Source: Pyxidicoccus sp. MSG2
GTDB taxonomy: Bacteria > Myxococcota > Myxococcia > Myxococcales > Myxococcaceae
Length of the DNA: 64,000 bases
Direction of reading: 5' to 3'
Assembly (NCBI RefSeq): GCF_026626705.1
Contig: NZ_JAPNKC010000001.1
Coordinates: forward strand, 7,768,001 to 7,832,000
The notes below the pieces were generated by a model. The model saw only the letters and a list, made by a program, of their open reading frames with translations. It was not told where the DNA came from and searched no databases. Below, one piece after another: positions 42,169-51,245 of this stretch (position 1 is its first letter; every line of letters begins with the position of its first letter). A program made the translations under genes and the position numbers.

Positions 42169-44037
42169 TCAGTGCGCGACGGTGGGCTTGATGCCGTTCT
42201 TGAAGTCCTTGTGCCAGGCCTTCGGCAGGCGCTCGAGGAGGGAGAGCTGCGGCCCATCCTTCGGCTGCTGGAGGACGTCCTGCATGCTCAGGTCGCCCAC
42301 CAGGAAGCCGCCAGCGAAGAGCGTGCGGCCATTCTTCGCCACCTTCAGCAACTCCTGGTCCGTCCCCAGCCGCAGGTTGTACACGCGGGCCTTCTCCGCC
42401 GACACGGGGGTGATGGAGGTGAGGGTGGCCGTGCCGCTGTCGGTCTGCACCCGGTCCTTCACCTTCAGGTTCTTCGCGGCGACCACCTCACCCGTGGACT
42501 TGATGACCGGGTGCATCTCGGTGAGCGTCACGTCGTGGCCCGCGTTGTCGCGCAGGCGCACGAGCGGCTTGACCTCGTTGCCACGCGCCACGTCCGTCAC
42601 CGTCAGCACCGTCCCCTGGGCATTGGCGATGACCTGGTCACCCGTCTTCACCTGCTCCACCGTCGTGACGCTGCCGTCGGCCAGCTTCACGCGCGTCCCC
42701 TCCGCCATGCAGCTGTTGCGGAAGAAGATGTTGGGGGTGATGCCCGAGGTCGTGGTGGGGTAGGTGACGAAGAACTTCTTGTACACCGTGTTGCAGCGCA
42801 CCTCGCCGGACACGAGGATGGAGTAGCGGGTCATCTCGTTGACGATGGTCTCCGCCTTGCAGTCGTTCGGGCTGGTGCCCGTGCCGGCCGTGTTGAACAG
42901 GCGGTTCATGTTCGTCAGCACGTTGATGTTGCTGGTGGTGCTACCCGTGCCGATGGCGCCGATGAACTGCGCCTCGTTGAGGCAGGTGCGGCCCGACACG
43001 CCGGCGATGAGCTGGATGCGCGCGCGGTCGACCTTGGTCACCACGCACTGGAAGCCGCCGAGGGCGCCGCCCACCAGCGTGCCGCGGACGGGCACGTAGA
43101 GGTTCTCGTAGTTGTAGGGGGCGTTGAAGGTCCAGTAGTCGCTGCCGTTCAGGATGCCCGGGTTGTTGGGGTAGGTCGCGGCCACACCGGTCGGCGTGGG
43201 CGGATACGGCGTCAGGTTGCCGCCCGCGTAGCCGGCGACCGCGTAGTCACAGTCCGCGCCGCCGCGGAGCTGGCAGGCCATGATTTCGGCCTGGGGCGCC
43301 TGGGCGAGCACCTTGCGCGGGTGGGTGAAGTCCAGCTTGGGCTGGGAGTCCAGCGCCGCCGCGCGCTCCACGATGTACGAGGTCTGGTCCAGGTTCGCGC
43401 CCAGCGCCATCACCAGCGACTCCATGCGCAGGGTGCGGCCCTTGCCCGTGGCCACGGTGGCGGGCGCGGTGACGTCATCGAACGCCAGGCCGTCGCCGTA
43501 CTCCTCACCGGACGCGGAAGACAGGAGGACGGAGTTCGTCTCCGCGTCGTTCACGTCGTAGTTGAAGAGGTCGGCGTACACGTAGTCCGCGCCGTCCTTG
43601 CAGGACACCTGCACCACCGGGAAGAAGGTGGTGTAGCCATTGGCGGTGATGGGCGGGCTGCTGTACTTGAGGAAGTGGTTGCACCACGCTCCCTCCACGG
43701 CCAGCGAAGCGTCGCCGCTGGCCTTGCGCGTGAGGGCGCGCTCACGCATGTAGTCCAGCCGCCGGAAGAGCTCCGGCGCGTTCTTCTCGCTCTTGCCAGC
43801 CGAGGTCAGCCGGCCGACGAGGAAGGACCAGTCCGCGTCGTCCGACAGGTCCAGGTCGATCTGGTACACGCCGGGCTGCTGGGTGGCGACATCGAACTTC
43901 TGCACCAGGCGCTGGGACTCCTTCGGGTTGGCCTGCGGGGGGCTGAGCGGGTTCGACCAGCCCGCGGTCATCAGCATGAGGCCAGCGAGGGGAACGGCCT
44001 TGGCCAGCTGCTTCCACATTCCTCGAGTGCTTTGCAT
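42169..44037 (-). CDS. Secreted Hint-domain protein (622 aa)
   Basis: The protein starts MQSTRGMWKQLAKAVPLAGL with a signal-like hydrophobic stretch. The first 430 residues are of unknown type, with several Cys and a YSSPPITANGYTTFFPVVQV block. A Hint (hedgehog/intein) domain begins at C443 in NSCMAEGTRVKLADGS. It continues with VKTGDQVIANAQGTVLTVTD and the T-x2-H block TEMHPVIK (H509). Hint domains perform N-S acyl shift and self-cleavage. The usual C-terminal HN is replaced here: FAGGFLVGD takes the place of the FxNGxLVHN found in many bacterial Hint proteins, so cleavage may be altered. About 40 residues follow. GGAGAGGAC precedes the ATG at 44037. It diverges from the propeller lipoprotein. 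Confidence 0.8.
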   Translation of the reverse strand: MQSTRGMWKQLAKAVPLAGLMLMTAGWSNPLSPPQANPKESQRLVQKFDVATQQPGVYQIDLDLSDDADWSFLVGRLTSAGKSEKNAPELFRRLDYMRERALTRKASGDASLAVEGAWCNHFLKYSSPPITANGYTTFFPVVQVSCKDGADYVYADLFNYDVNDAETNSVLLSSASGEEYGDGLAFDDVTAPATVATGKGRTLRMESLVMALGANLDQTSYIVERAAALDSQPKLDFTHPRKVLAQAPQAEIMACQLRGGADCDYAVAGYAGGNLTPYPPTPTGVAATYPNNPGILNGSDYWTFNAPYNYENLYVPVRGTLVGGALGGFQCVVTKVDRARIQLIAGVSGRTCLNEAQFIGAIGTGSTTSNINVLTNMNRLFNTAGTGTSPNDCKAETIVNEMTRYSILVSGEVRCNTVYKKFFVTYPTTTSGITPNIFFRNSCMAEGTRVKLADGSVTTVEQVKTGDQVIANAQGTVLTVTDVARGNEVKPLVRLRDNAGHDVTLTEMHPVIKSTGEVVAAKNLKVKDRVQTDSGTATLTSITPVSAEKARVYNLRLGTDQELLKVAKNGRTLFAGGFLVGDLSMQDVLQQPKDGPQLSLLERLPKAWHKDFKNGIKPTVAH

Positions 44038-44068
44038 GTCCTCTCCTTTGCGGCGTGTACGGCATTTC

Positions 44069-44092
44069 CCACGTGAGGGGTGTGACACGTGG
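44069..44092. promoter_or_regulatory. Paired CACGTG inverted repeat upstream of Hint gene
   Basis: CCACGTG (44069-44075) and CACGTGG (44086-44092) form an inverted repeat with a 10-bp spacer; the flanks TTTC and GAAA extend it with one extra base. It sits 32-55 bp upstream of the Hint gene start. The 263-bp divergent region also has a strikingly AT-rich part at 44150-44260 (for example aaaattgatttaaatgatag), the likely promoter zone for both genes. Confidence 0.4.
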
Positions 44093-44300
44093 AAACCCAC
44101 TAATTCCTCTCCAGGAGCCGGCTGAATCCGGGCCGCTGGCGCTGGCAATCAATCGCGGATATGAATCACATCCGCAGAACAGAAAAAGCCGCGAAAATTG
44201 ATTTAAATGATAGAGCGGCATGGTGATTGGATAGCCACTTGGTTGCAATAGTGGGTTGTCACGATGCCTTGCGAAAACCGTTCGTGGTCCTGGAGGTCAT

Positions 44301-46334
44301 ATGTTTGTGACGTCAACTCCCCGACGTTTGGGTTTGCGGGGCCCTTGCTGCCTGCTTTTCATGCTGTGGGCCCTGCCGCTGCTGTCGGGCTGCTCCTCCG
44401 AGGAGTCCGGGGACGGTGACGGCGGCACGTCCCAGCAGGACGCCGGGGTGGACTCGGGCGTGGGTGCGGACGCTGGAGTGGATGCGGGGACGGACGGTGG
44501 AGCGGACGCCGGAGGGGACGCGGGGACGGATGCCGGAGGGGACGCGGGGACGGACGGTGGAGCGGACGCGGGGACGGATGCGGGAACAGATGCCGGAGCG
44601 GATGCTGGGACGGACGCTGGGACGGTCCAGGACACCGGTGCGGTGTGCAGCGAGGACGGGTGGTGCTGGGCGAATCCCACGCCTCATGGCGAGTCGGTGA
44701 CGGCGGTGTGGAGCACGGCGGCCGGTGAGCTGTGGGCAGGCGGCCCTGGTGGCCAGGCCCTGCATTGGGATGGCTCGCGCTGGACGGCGCTGGCCACGGG
44801 CCTTTCCGGGGACCTGCTCCTCCTGTCCGGCTCCGGTGCCTCCGACGTCTGGGCGGCGGGAGCGGGCGCGGCGCTGGCCCGCTGGGACGGACGCTCCTGG
44901 GGCGTCGAGTCCCTGCCGGAGGGAGGCCTTCCGGGTGGACTCTCCATGCTCTCGCCCTCGGACGGGTGGCTCACCCAGCTTCCCTCCACCGAGGCGCCAG
45001 ACGGACGGCTCTGGCGCCGGACGGCGGCGGGCTGGCGGCTGGTGAGCGGGGCCACGGGCTTCTCCGCGCTGTGGGGCCGCTCATCGACGGAGGTGTGGGC
45101 CCTCGCTGGAGGCCAGCGGCTCTCCCGCTGGGATGGAATGGACTGGGTGGGCCTGGGTGGTGCCCTGCCGGTGCCAGGCGCCGGAGGTGAGCGCTACACC
45201 GCGCTGTGGATGTCGCCCGACGCCAGCACGGGCTGGGCCGTGGCGACCTCCGGCGCCATCGCGCGCTGGAGCGGCTCGGGGTGGACGGCCATGCAGTCTC
45301 CGCGTGCGGTGCGCTTTCATGGTGTCTGGGGCAGCGGCTCCGCTGACGTCTGGCTGGTGGGTGCCCAGGGCACGCTCCTGCATTGGGACGGTCAATCGCT
45401 CGCACTGGTCGAGTCCGGAACCCGGGAGGACCTCCTCGCCGTGCATGGCACCGGCCCTGGTAATGTCTGGGTGTCGGGTGGCGGGGGAGCGCTGCTCCAC
45501 CGGGATGCGCGCGGCTGGCACCTGCTCACGAGGGACCTGGCGCCCGGCGTGAGCTGGAGCGCCGTCACGGGCTCGGCCGCGGACAATGTCTGGGTATTCG
45601 GCCGCGCGGGCGCGGACGGTGTCGCCCTTGTCTGGGACGGCGAGGCCTGGCGCGTGGCCACGCCTCCGCCGGGCCCGGTGAGCTGCGCGTGGGTCATCGG
45701 CCCCGACGACGTGTGGGCCGTTGGCGCGAGCGCCCATCACTGGAATGGCCAGCAATGGCAGAGCCACGCCCTGCCCGCCGGGCTCGAGCCTCACGGCATC
45801 CATGGCACCGGGCCGTCGGACATCTGGATGGTGGGTGCCGGGGGGCGGCGCGCCCTGTGGACGGGCAGTGCCTGGGTGGATGGCGGCACGGCGGACTTCA
45901 CCCTCCACGATGTCTGGGGACTCTCGCCCGAGCACTACTGGGCGGTGGGCGAGGGCGGAGCGCTCGAGTTCTACAACGGCGCGGTGTGGACTCCCGTGGA
46001 GGCCTCCCTCACGCCGCACGCGCTGCGCGGCGTCTGGGGCGTGGGCCCGGAGGACGTCTGGGCGGTGGGCGACGAGGGCGTCCTGGTGCACTACAACGGA
46101 GGGACGTTCGACGTGGACACCACCAGCGCCGCGGGCGTGCGGCTCAACGACGTCTGGGGCGGCGCGAGCGATGACGCCTGGGCCGTCGGAGAGGGAGGCG
46201 CGGTGTTCCACTTCGACGGCACCCGGTGGCGGCGGCAGCTCAGCGGCACGACGAAGTCACTGGTGGGCACCTGGAGCACGCGCGCCAGCGCGTGGACCGC
46301 GGGCAGCGCCGGTCAGGTGCTGCACCGCCGCTAG
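44301..46334 (+). CDS. Beta-propeller lipoprotein with Asp/Ala/Gly linker (677 aa)
   Basis: A lipoprotein signal is visible (CCLLFMLWALPLLSGCSS, lipobox LSGC). Directly after it comes a run of about 60 residues made of D-A-G / D-A-G-T-D units, a common flexible spacer of myxobacterial lipoproteins. The rest (about 130-677) consists of roughly a dozen WD/Kelch-like blades with the repeated signature DVWAVG / DVWGLS and a WDG-x-W pair, so one or two beta-propellers are expected. No enzyme site is seen; a binding or scaffold role at the cell surface is likely. GGAGG lies 5 nt before the ATG at 44301, which is preferred to an upstream TTG. Confidence 0.85.
   Translation: MFVTSTPRRLGLRGPCCLLFMLWALPLLSGCSSEESGDGDGGTSQQDAGVDSGVGADAGVDAGTDGGADAGGDAGTDAGGDAGTDGGADAGTDAGTDAGADAGTDAGTVQDTGAVCSEDGWCWANPTPHGESVTAVWSTAAGELWAGGPGGQALHWDGSRWTALATGLSGDLLLLSGSGASDVWAAGAGAALARWDGRSWGVESLPEGGLPGGLSMLSPSDGWLTQLPSTEAPDGRLWRRTAAGWRLVSGATGFSALWGRSSTEVWALAGGQRLSRWDGMDWVGLGGALPVPGAGGERYTALWMSPDASTGWAVATSGAIARWSGSGWTAMQSPRAVRFHGVWGSGSADVWLVGAQGTLLHWDGQSLALVESGTREDLLAVHGTGPGNVWVSGGGGALLHRDARGWHLLTRDLAPGVSWSAVTGSAADNVWVFGRAGADGVALVWDGEAWRVATPPPGPVSCAWVIGPDDVWAVGASAHHWNGQQWQSHALPAGLEPHGIHGTGPSDIWMVGAGGRRALWTGSAWVDGGTADFTLHDVWGLSPEHYWAVGEGGALEFYNGAVWTPVEASLTPHALRGVWGVGPEDVWAVGDEGVLVHYNGGTFDVDTTSAAGVRLNDVWGGASDDAWAVGEGGAVFHFDGTRWRRQLSGTTKSLVGTWSTRASAWTAGSAGQVLHRR
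44446..44634 (+). repeat. Low-complexity repeat encoding Asp-Ala-Gly spacer
   Basis: Imperfect 9-18 bp tandem units (gacgcggggacggatgc and variants) encode the D-A-G-T spacer of the propeller lipoprotein. Such tracts are prone to length change by slippage. Confidence 0.75.
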
Positions 46335-46378
46335 TCCCGGAATGGCGGGAGGAGGGCGGTGCCCCTCCTCCTCCGGGA
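46335..46378. terminator. Nested inverted repeat between convergent genes
   Basis: TCCCGG (46335) and CCGGGA (46373) enclose GGAGGAGGG (46348) and CCCTCCTCC (46363). It starts at the base right after the stop codon of the plus-strand lipoprotein and lies before the convergent gene ending at 46393. It can form a stem on either strand, consistent with a bidirectional terminator without a U-tract. Confidence 0.6.
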
Positions 46379-46392
46379 CATCCCCACTCCGG

Positions 46393-47421
46393 CTACCGGG
46401 AGGTCTCTTCCGGTGCCCTGGCGGAGATCTGGCACGTGGGATATCGCAGCGTGAGGTACGGGTCATTGGTGCTGCAGAGCCGGCACACGGAGCCGTCGCA
46501 GTACGAATCGCCGCCACAGCAGTAGCCGTTGCAGACCATGCCGCCATTCGGACAGCAGGTCCGGTCTCCCGAATAGCAGGCGCCGTTGCCCGCGCAGTAG
46601 TCGCCCTGGGTGCAGGAGTCGCCGTCGCTGCACGAGCTGCCGTACTGGCGGGGCGCATACTGGCAGGTGCCGTTGGTGCACGTACCCGCCGTGGCGTAGC
46701 ACTGGCCCGGCGGGCTGTTGCAGGTGATGGGAGTGCCCTGGCACACGCCGCTGCCGCTGCACGTGTCCCCCAGGGTGCAGGCATTCGAGTCATTGCAGGC
46801 CGCGCCCACCTGCTTCAGCGGGTACACGCAGGAGGCGCTGTAGCAGGTGCCATTGGGCTCGTGGCACGGGCTCGGGGGCGTGTTGCAGGCGCCGCAGGTC
46901 GACGGCACTCCCTGGATGTCGAGCTGGAAGTTGCCACAGGCCACGCCCCGTCCATCCACGGCGATGCGGACCTCCTGGTTGGCGGCCAGGTTGACGGTCA
47001 CCGTGGACCGGGAGGTACCCCCCGCGTCGTCATTGCAGCCGAGCGACGCGCTGTCGGCCCACCGGGTGATTTCCAGGACGGTGTCGAAGGTGGTCCCCGG
47101 CCCCTGGGTGCTGAAGGTGAAGGCGCCGTCATAGGGCGCCACCCAGTGGTGGCTGAACTCCGGAGCGCTGCTGCCGACGCAGGCTGGACTGACCTCGTTC
47201 GAGCTGCCGCAGGTCCGCCCGAGTGACACGCCCGTCCCCGTGCGGCTCCGGATGTCGATGTACGAAGACGACACGACCAGCGCCGCTTCCCGGGTGGACA
47301 TCACGGCCCCGGGGGGCGGGGCTTCGCCAGACACCACAGGTTGCTCGCAGCCGGGAAGAGCAAGGCACCACAGCAGGGTCAATGCTGTCGTGGAAATCCC
47401 ATACAAACTGGTTCGTGACAT
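46393..47421 (-). CDS. Cys-rich lipoprotein (342 aa)
   Basis: The lipoprotein signal is LTLLWCLALPGCEQ (lipobox LPGC near 25). Residues 50-165 resemble a pre-peptidase C-terminal or jelly-roll domain, with HHWVAPYDGAFTFSTQG and a FDTVLEI strand. The C-terminal half (170-330) is a chain of disulfide-type repeats with the C-x4-D-S-x-C-T-x-G-D-x-C and C-x3-GTC patterns seen in many myxobacterial secreted proteins (NACTLGDTCSGSGVC, DSCTQGDYCAGNGAC). No enzyme motif is visible; an adhesive or structural role is likely. GGGGG precedes the ATG at 47421. Confidence 0.8.
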   Translation of the reverse strand: MSRTSLYGISTTALTLLWCLALPGCEQPVVSGEAPPPGAVMSTREAALVVSSSYIDIRSRTGTGVSLGRTCGSSNEVSPACVGSSAPEFSHHWVAPYDGAFTFSTQGPGTTFDTVLEITRWADSASLGCNDDAGGTSRSTVTVNLAANQEVRIAVDGRGVACGNFQLDIQGVPSTCGACNTPPSPCHEPNGTCYSASCVYPLKQVGAACNDSNACTLGDTCSGSGVCQGTPITCNSPPGQCYATAGTCTNGTCQYAPRQYGSSCSDGDSCTQGDYCAGNGACYSGDRTCCPNGGMVCNGYCCGGDSYCDGSVCRLCSTNDPYLTLRYPTCQISARAPEETSR

Positions 47422-47487
47422 GGACGCCCCCTTTTGCAGGAGGCGAAGCCTATCACGGATGCAAGGGATTGAGCCGGGGCTATCTGG

Positions 47488-47745
47488 CTATTCCAGAATC
47501 TTCGGCCCGTCCGTCGGGTCCTCCGTGGGCTCGCGGAAGCAGGCCCGAGCCCCGCCACAGGAGTGCGGGTGCACGATGTCATCATCCGGCCCCACGCTCT
47601 CTCCGGTGGCGACGCACCAGAACGTCGCCGTCGACACGTAGCCCGTGTCCCAGTCCACCGCCGCCTCGTACCGGTAGCCCGGCGTCCCCTTGGAGCGCAG
47701 GCGCCGGCAGACGGTGGGCGGCTTCGGCTCGCCGTGCGAGTCCAT
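47488..47745 (-). CDS. Small hypothetical protein at end of molybdenum hydroxylase operon (85 aa)
   Basis: The short frame starts MDSHGEPKPPTVCRRLRSKG and contains YRYEAAVDWDTGYVSTATFW, with four Cys (C13, C44, C63, C69). A good GGGAGG site lies 7 nt before the ATG at 47745, only 11 bp after the stop of the FAD subunit, so it is probably co-transcribed with the hydroxylase. The family is unknown to me. The Cys spacing and acidic C-terminus would fit a small metal- or cofactor-related helper, but nothing proves it. Confidence 0.6.
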   Translation of the reverse strand: MDSHGEPKPPTVCRRLRSKGTPGYRYEAAVDWDTGYVSTATFWCVATGESVGPDDDIVHPHSCGGARACFREPTEDPTDGPKILE

Positions 47746-47756
47746 GCGTGCCTCCC

Positions 47757-48746
47757 TCAGGCCTTCGACGCGGCGAGGACCGTCCTGCGGACCACCGCTT
47801 CCAGGACGGGCACCTTGTAGGCGTTCTTGGACAGCGGCGTCGCGCCGCTCACCGCCGCCTTCGCGGCCTGGCGCGCCAGCTCCTCGTCCAGCGGCTTGCC
47901 CACCAGCAGCTTCTCGGCCTCCGTCGCACGGCGGGGCGTGGGCGCCACCCAGCCCATGGCAATCGCGGCCTCGCGCACCACCTTGCCGTCCATGCGCAGC
48001 ACCACCGCGACGTCGCAGATGGGCCAGTCGTAGCTCTCGCGCTCGCCCTGCTTGTGGTACGCGCTCTTCGTCCCCGCCGCGAGCGCGGGGAGGCGCACGC
48101 GCGTCAGCACCTCGTTGGGGGCGATGACGGTGTCGCGCGGGCGCTTCATGTCCGGCGGCAGCAGGAACTCGGACACGGGCACCATGCGTGTCTTGCCCCC
48201 GGGGCCGGTGAGCTCCACCGACGCGCCGTAGGCCACGAGCGCCGTGGCCGGCGTGGAGGCGTGCACCATCACCGTGCGCTGGTTGTCGAAGATGGCGTGG
48301 TACTGGTTCTCCCCCTCGCGCACCCGCTCGACGTCGTTGCCGCCCAGCTGGTGGAAGTGCTCGCTCCGGAAGTACCAGCAGCGGGGCCGCTGGAGCAGGT
48401 TGCCACCCAGGGTGGCGGCATTGCGCACCTGGGGCGTGGCCGCGTGCCCGGCCGCGTCCGCGAGCGCCACGTAGCGCCCACGCACCTCGGGCTCTCGGGC
48501 AATCCGCGCCAACGTCACCAGGGCGCCCAACTCCAGGCCCTGCTTCGCGTCGAAGCGCACGCCATCCAGGCCCTTGATGGACTTGAGGTTCACCACCCGG
48601 TGCGGCGAGACGACGCCATTCTTCATCAAGTCGAGCAGGTCCATGCCGCCGGCCTTCGCCATGACGGGCTGGCGCTCGCTCGACTCTCCCAGCAGGGAGA
48701 CGGCCTGCTCCACGGATTCCGCGTCGACCCACTCGAAGCTCTGCAT
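47757..48746 (-). CDS. FAD-binding subunit of xanthine dehydrogenase-family enzyme (329 aa)
   Basis: This is the flavin subunit of a three-subunit molybdenum hydroxylase, of the YagS/CoxM type. The FAD-binding motifs AKAGGMDLLDLMKNG and ATPQVRNAATLGGNLLQRPR are both present. The RCWYFRSEHFHQLGG insert with Cys residues is typical of the YagS branch, where it can bind an extra iron-sulfur cluster. The CO_deh_flav_C domain follows near 220-320. It passes electrons from the 2Fe-2S subunit to an acceptor. GGAGG lies 5 nt before the ATG, 18 bp after the Mo subunit stop. Confidence 0.92.
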   Translation of the reverse strand: MQSFEWVDAESVEQAVSLLGESSERQPVMAKAGGMDLLDLMKNGVVSPHRVVNLKSIKGLDGVRFDAKQGLELGALVTLARIAREPEVRGRYVALADAAGHAATPQVRNAATLGGNLLQRPRCWYFRSEHFHQLGGNDVERVREGENQYHAIFDNQRTVMVHASTPATALVAYGASVELTGPGGKTRMVPVSEFLLPPDMKRPRDTVIAPNEVLTRVRLPALAAGTKSAYHKQGERESYDWPICDVAVVLRMDGKVVREAAIAMGWVAPTPRRATEAEKLLVGKPLDEELARQAAKAAVSGATPLSKNAYKVPVLEAVVRRTVLAASKA

Positions 48747-48764
48747 GCTTCCTCCGAATCCGTC

Positions 48765-51245
48765 TCAGGTGGTGCGCAGCGCCGCGAGCACGTTCGCCGG
48801 CGTCATCGGGAGCGTGCGGATGCGCTTGCCCGTCGCGTTGTAGAAGGCATTGGCCACCGCCGCCGCTGTCGCCACGTTGGCGGGCTCGGCCACTCCGCGC
48901 GCGTCCGTGGAGGACTGCGCGCCGAGCTGCTCCAGGACGATGACCTCGATTTTCGGCACCTCGCGCGAGCCGACAATCTTGTACTGGTCCACGTTGGCGT
49001 TGAGCTGGTGGCCGCTGCCCGGGTCCAGGTGGCGCTCCTCGTAGAGCGCGTAGCTGACGCCCTGAATCACGCCGCCGAAAATCTGGCTCTCGGTGAGCTT
49101 GGGGTTGATGGGGCGCCCGCAGTCGTGCACGGCGACCACGCGCTCCACCTTGACGATGCCCGTCTCCGTGTCGACCTCGACTTCGGCGAACTGCACCCCG
49201 CCGATGCCGTGCCGGCTGATGCTCATGTCCGGGGTGGACATCGCGTAGCCCTCGTAGTCGTCACGGCGGTCGGCGCGGTGGGACAGCTCGCGCACGCCGG
49301 ACTTCTTCACCGCGTCGCGGAAGGGCAGCGCGGAGGACGCCTTGCCCTTCACCATCACCTTGCCGTCGGCGAAGACGATGTCGTCCGCGCTCGCCTCGAA
49401 CAGGGGCGCGATTCGCGCGGCCAGCTCGCGGGCACAGCGGTGGGCGGCATTGCGCGCGGCGGGCGTCAGCGAGCTGGTGACGCGGCTGCCGCCCGAGGCC
49501 GGCCCCTGCGGGTAGCGCGAGTCACCGACGTACGCGCCGATGTCCTCGGGCCGCAGGCCGAACTCCTCCGCCACCACCTGCGCGAGGATGGTGCGCGTCC
49601 CCGTGCCGATGTCCTGCGTCGCGCTGAAGGCCTCGACGGAGCCATCCCCGGACACGCGCACCTCACACGAGGTGTTGCGGTGGACGAGGTAGACCCACTG
49701 GGACTGGGCGACGCCCATGCCCCGTTTGATGGGCCCCTTGTCCGAGCCCGCGGGCCGACGCTTGTTCCAGCCGACCTTGTCGGCGCCCACCTTGCGCTCC
49801 TGGGCGCGGGCCCGCGCGTCGTCCGTGTCGGAGACGTCAATCTTCGCCCGGAGCGCGAGCGCGTCCATGCCGATGCGCTCGGCCAGCTCGTCGATGGTCT
49901 GCTCGAGGGCGAAGATGCCCTGGACCTGGCCGGGCGCACGGAAGGCGGCACAGGGGCCGGCGTTGGTGAAGACGTCGTACTGCTCCACGTGCACGTTGGG
50001 GCAGTCGTAGAGCGTGGAGTGGCAGAAGCCGACGCCCGCGCCTCCGGCCACGCCGCCGCTGCCGTAGGCCTGGAGCTGGATTGCGACGAGCGAGCCGTCC
50101 TTCTTCGCGCCTACCTTGAGTCGCTGGATGCTGTTGGGGCGATTGCCGCCCGACACGTGCTCCTCGCGGCGGTCCAGAATCATCCGCACCGGGGCCCGGG
50201 CCTTGCGCGAGAGGTGGATGGCGAGCAGGCCGTAGTTGCCGATGCCGTACTTCGCGCCGAAGCCGCCTCCGGTGAAGTCGCTGATGACGCGCACCCTGTT
50301 CTTCGGAAGTTCGAAGAGCTCGGCGGCCTCGTCCCGCACGCTGGCCACCCACTGGGTGGACGCGTAGAGGGTGAGCAGGTCGTCCTTCCAGTCCGCGACG
50401 AGCCCGTGCGGCTCCATGGGCACGTGTGTCTGCACCTGGGTGCGGTACTCCGCTTCGACGACCACCTCGGACTCGCGGAAGCCCTTCGCCACGTCGCCGC
50501 GTGGGCCCATGCCTCGCGGCTTCGTGTCCGGGCCGCGCACGTTGCCCTTCTGCGGCAGGCCCGGGGGTGCGCCTCCGCCTCCCGCGGTGGCGGGCTGCTC
50601 GGTGGGGCCGGGGAAGACGCGAGGCGCGTCCTCCTTCATCGCCTCTTCGATGCCGGTGACGTGCGGGAGCGGCTCGTACTCCACCTTGATGAGGCGGGCG
50701 GCGGCCTCGGCGGCGCGGGGCGAGTCCGCCGCCACCGCGGCGATGGGCTGGCCCGCGTAGCGGACGGTGGGGTAGCGGCCCTGCTCCGCCTTCGGGTCCC
50801 TCAGCTTCGCCGTGGAGAGCAGGCGCTCCAGGATGTGGACGGCGCGCACGCCCGGGTAGCGCTCGGCCGCCGAGGTGTCGATGGACTTGATGCGCGCATG
50901 CGGCAGCGGCGAGAGGACGCGCTGGCCCCAGAGCATTCCCGGGAGCTGGATGTCGAAGGTGTAGCGGGCACGGCCGGTGACCTTCTCCACGCCGTCCAGG
51001 CGGGAGACAGGCTTGCCGATGGACTTCAGCTTCGCGTTCTCCGGCAGGGGCGGCGGCTCGTCGAGCGGTACCCGCCGGGTGACCTCCTTCAGGCCGGCGC
51101 CGACGATGCCGTACTGCATTGCCTGCTCTCGCGAGGGGCCCGGGTTGGGCGGGGGTGGCTTCTGCGGGCCTCCGGCCTGCGCCTTCTGGCCGTCGGAGGG
51201 CTTCGCGGTGCCCTGCGTTCCGGTGGTGTCCTTGACGTCTTGCAT
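48765..51245 (-). CDS. Molybdenum-binding subunit of xanthine dehydrogenase-family enzyme (826 aa)
   Basis: The catalytic subunit of an aldehyde-oxidase/xanthine-dehydrogenase-type hydroxylase. After a Pro/Gln-rich N-terminal stretch it has the a/b hammerhead domain (ARYTFDIQLPGMLWGQRVLS). The Mo-pterin domains follow, with FTGGGFGAKYG, AFRAPGQVQGIFALE, the T-Q-D-I-G-T-G-T block, and GVAEPANVATAAAVANA at the position of the active-site glutamate. The closest known type is YagR. The substrate is probably an aldehyde or N-heterocycle, but cannot be told. The ATG at 51245 (GGAAGAG upstream) overlaps the stop of the 2Fe-2S subunit. The large Gly/Pro insert near 235-265 is unusual. Confidence 0.92.
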   Translation of the reverse strand: MQDVKDTTGTQGTAKPSDGQKAQAGGPQKPPPPNPGPSREQAMQYGIVGAGLKEVTRRVPLDEPPPLPENAKLKSIGKPVSRLDGVEKVTGRARYTFDIQLPGMLWGQRVLSPLPHARIKSIDTSAAERYPGVRAVHILERLLSTAKLRDPKAEQGRYPTVRYAGQPIAAVAADSPRAAEAAARLIKVEYEPLPHVTGIEEAMKEDAPRVFPGPTEQPATAGGGGAPPGLPQKGNVRGPDTKPRGMGPRGDVAKGFRESEVVVEAEYRTQVQTHVPMEPHGLVADWKDDLLTLYASTQWVASVRDEAAELFELPKNRVRVISDFTGGGFGAKYGIGNYGLLAIHLSRKARAPVRMILDRREEHVSGGNRPNSIQRLKVGAKKDGSLVAIQLQAYGSGGVAGGAGVGFCHSTLYDCPNVHVEQYDVFTNAGPCAAFRAPGQVQGIFALEQTIDELAERIGMDALALRAKIDVSDTDDARARAQERKVGADKVGWNKRRPAGSDKGPIKRGMGVAQSQWVYLVHRNTSCEVRVSGDGSVEAFSATQDIGTGTRTILAQVVAEEFGLRPEDIGAYVGDSRYPQGPASGGSRVTSSLTPAARNAAHRCARELAARIAPLFEASADDIVFADGKVMVKGKASSALPFRDAVKKSGVRELSHRADRRDDYEGYAMSTPDMSISRHGIGGVQFAEVEVDTETGIVKVERVVAVHDCGRPINPKLTESQIFGGVIQGVSYALYEERHLDPGSGHQLNANVDQYKIVGSREVPKIEVIVLEQLGAQSSTDARGVAEPANVATAAAVANAFYNATGKRIRTLPMTPANVLAALRTT

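Noticed and set aside
44446..44634. Short-period repeats, considered as a CRISPR-like array
   Set aside because: Units are 9-18 bp, have no spacers and stay in frame, encoding a D-A-G linker.
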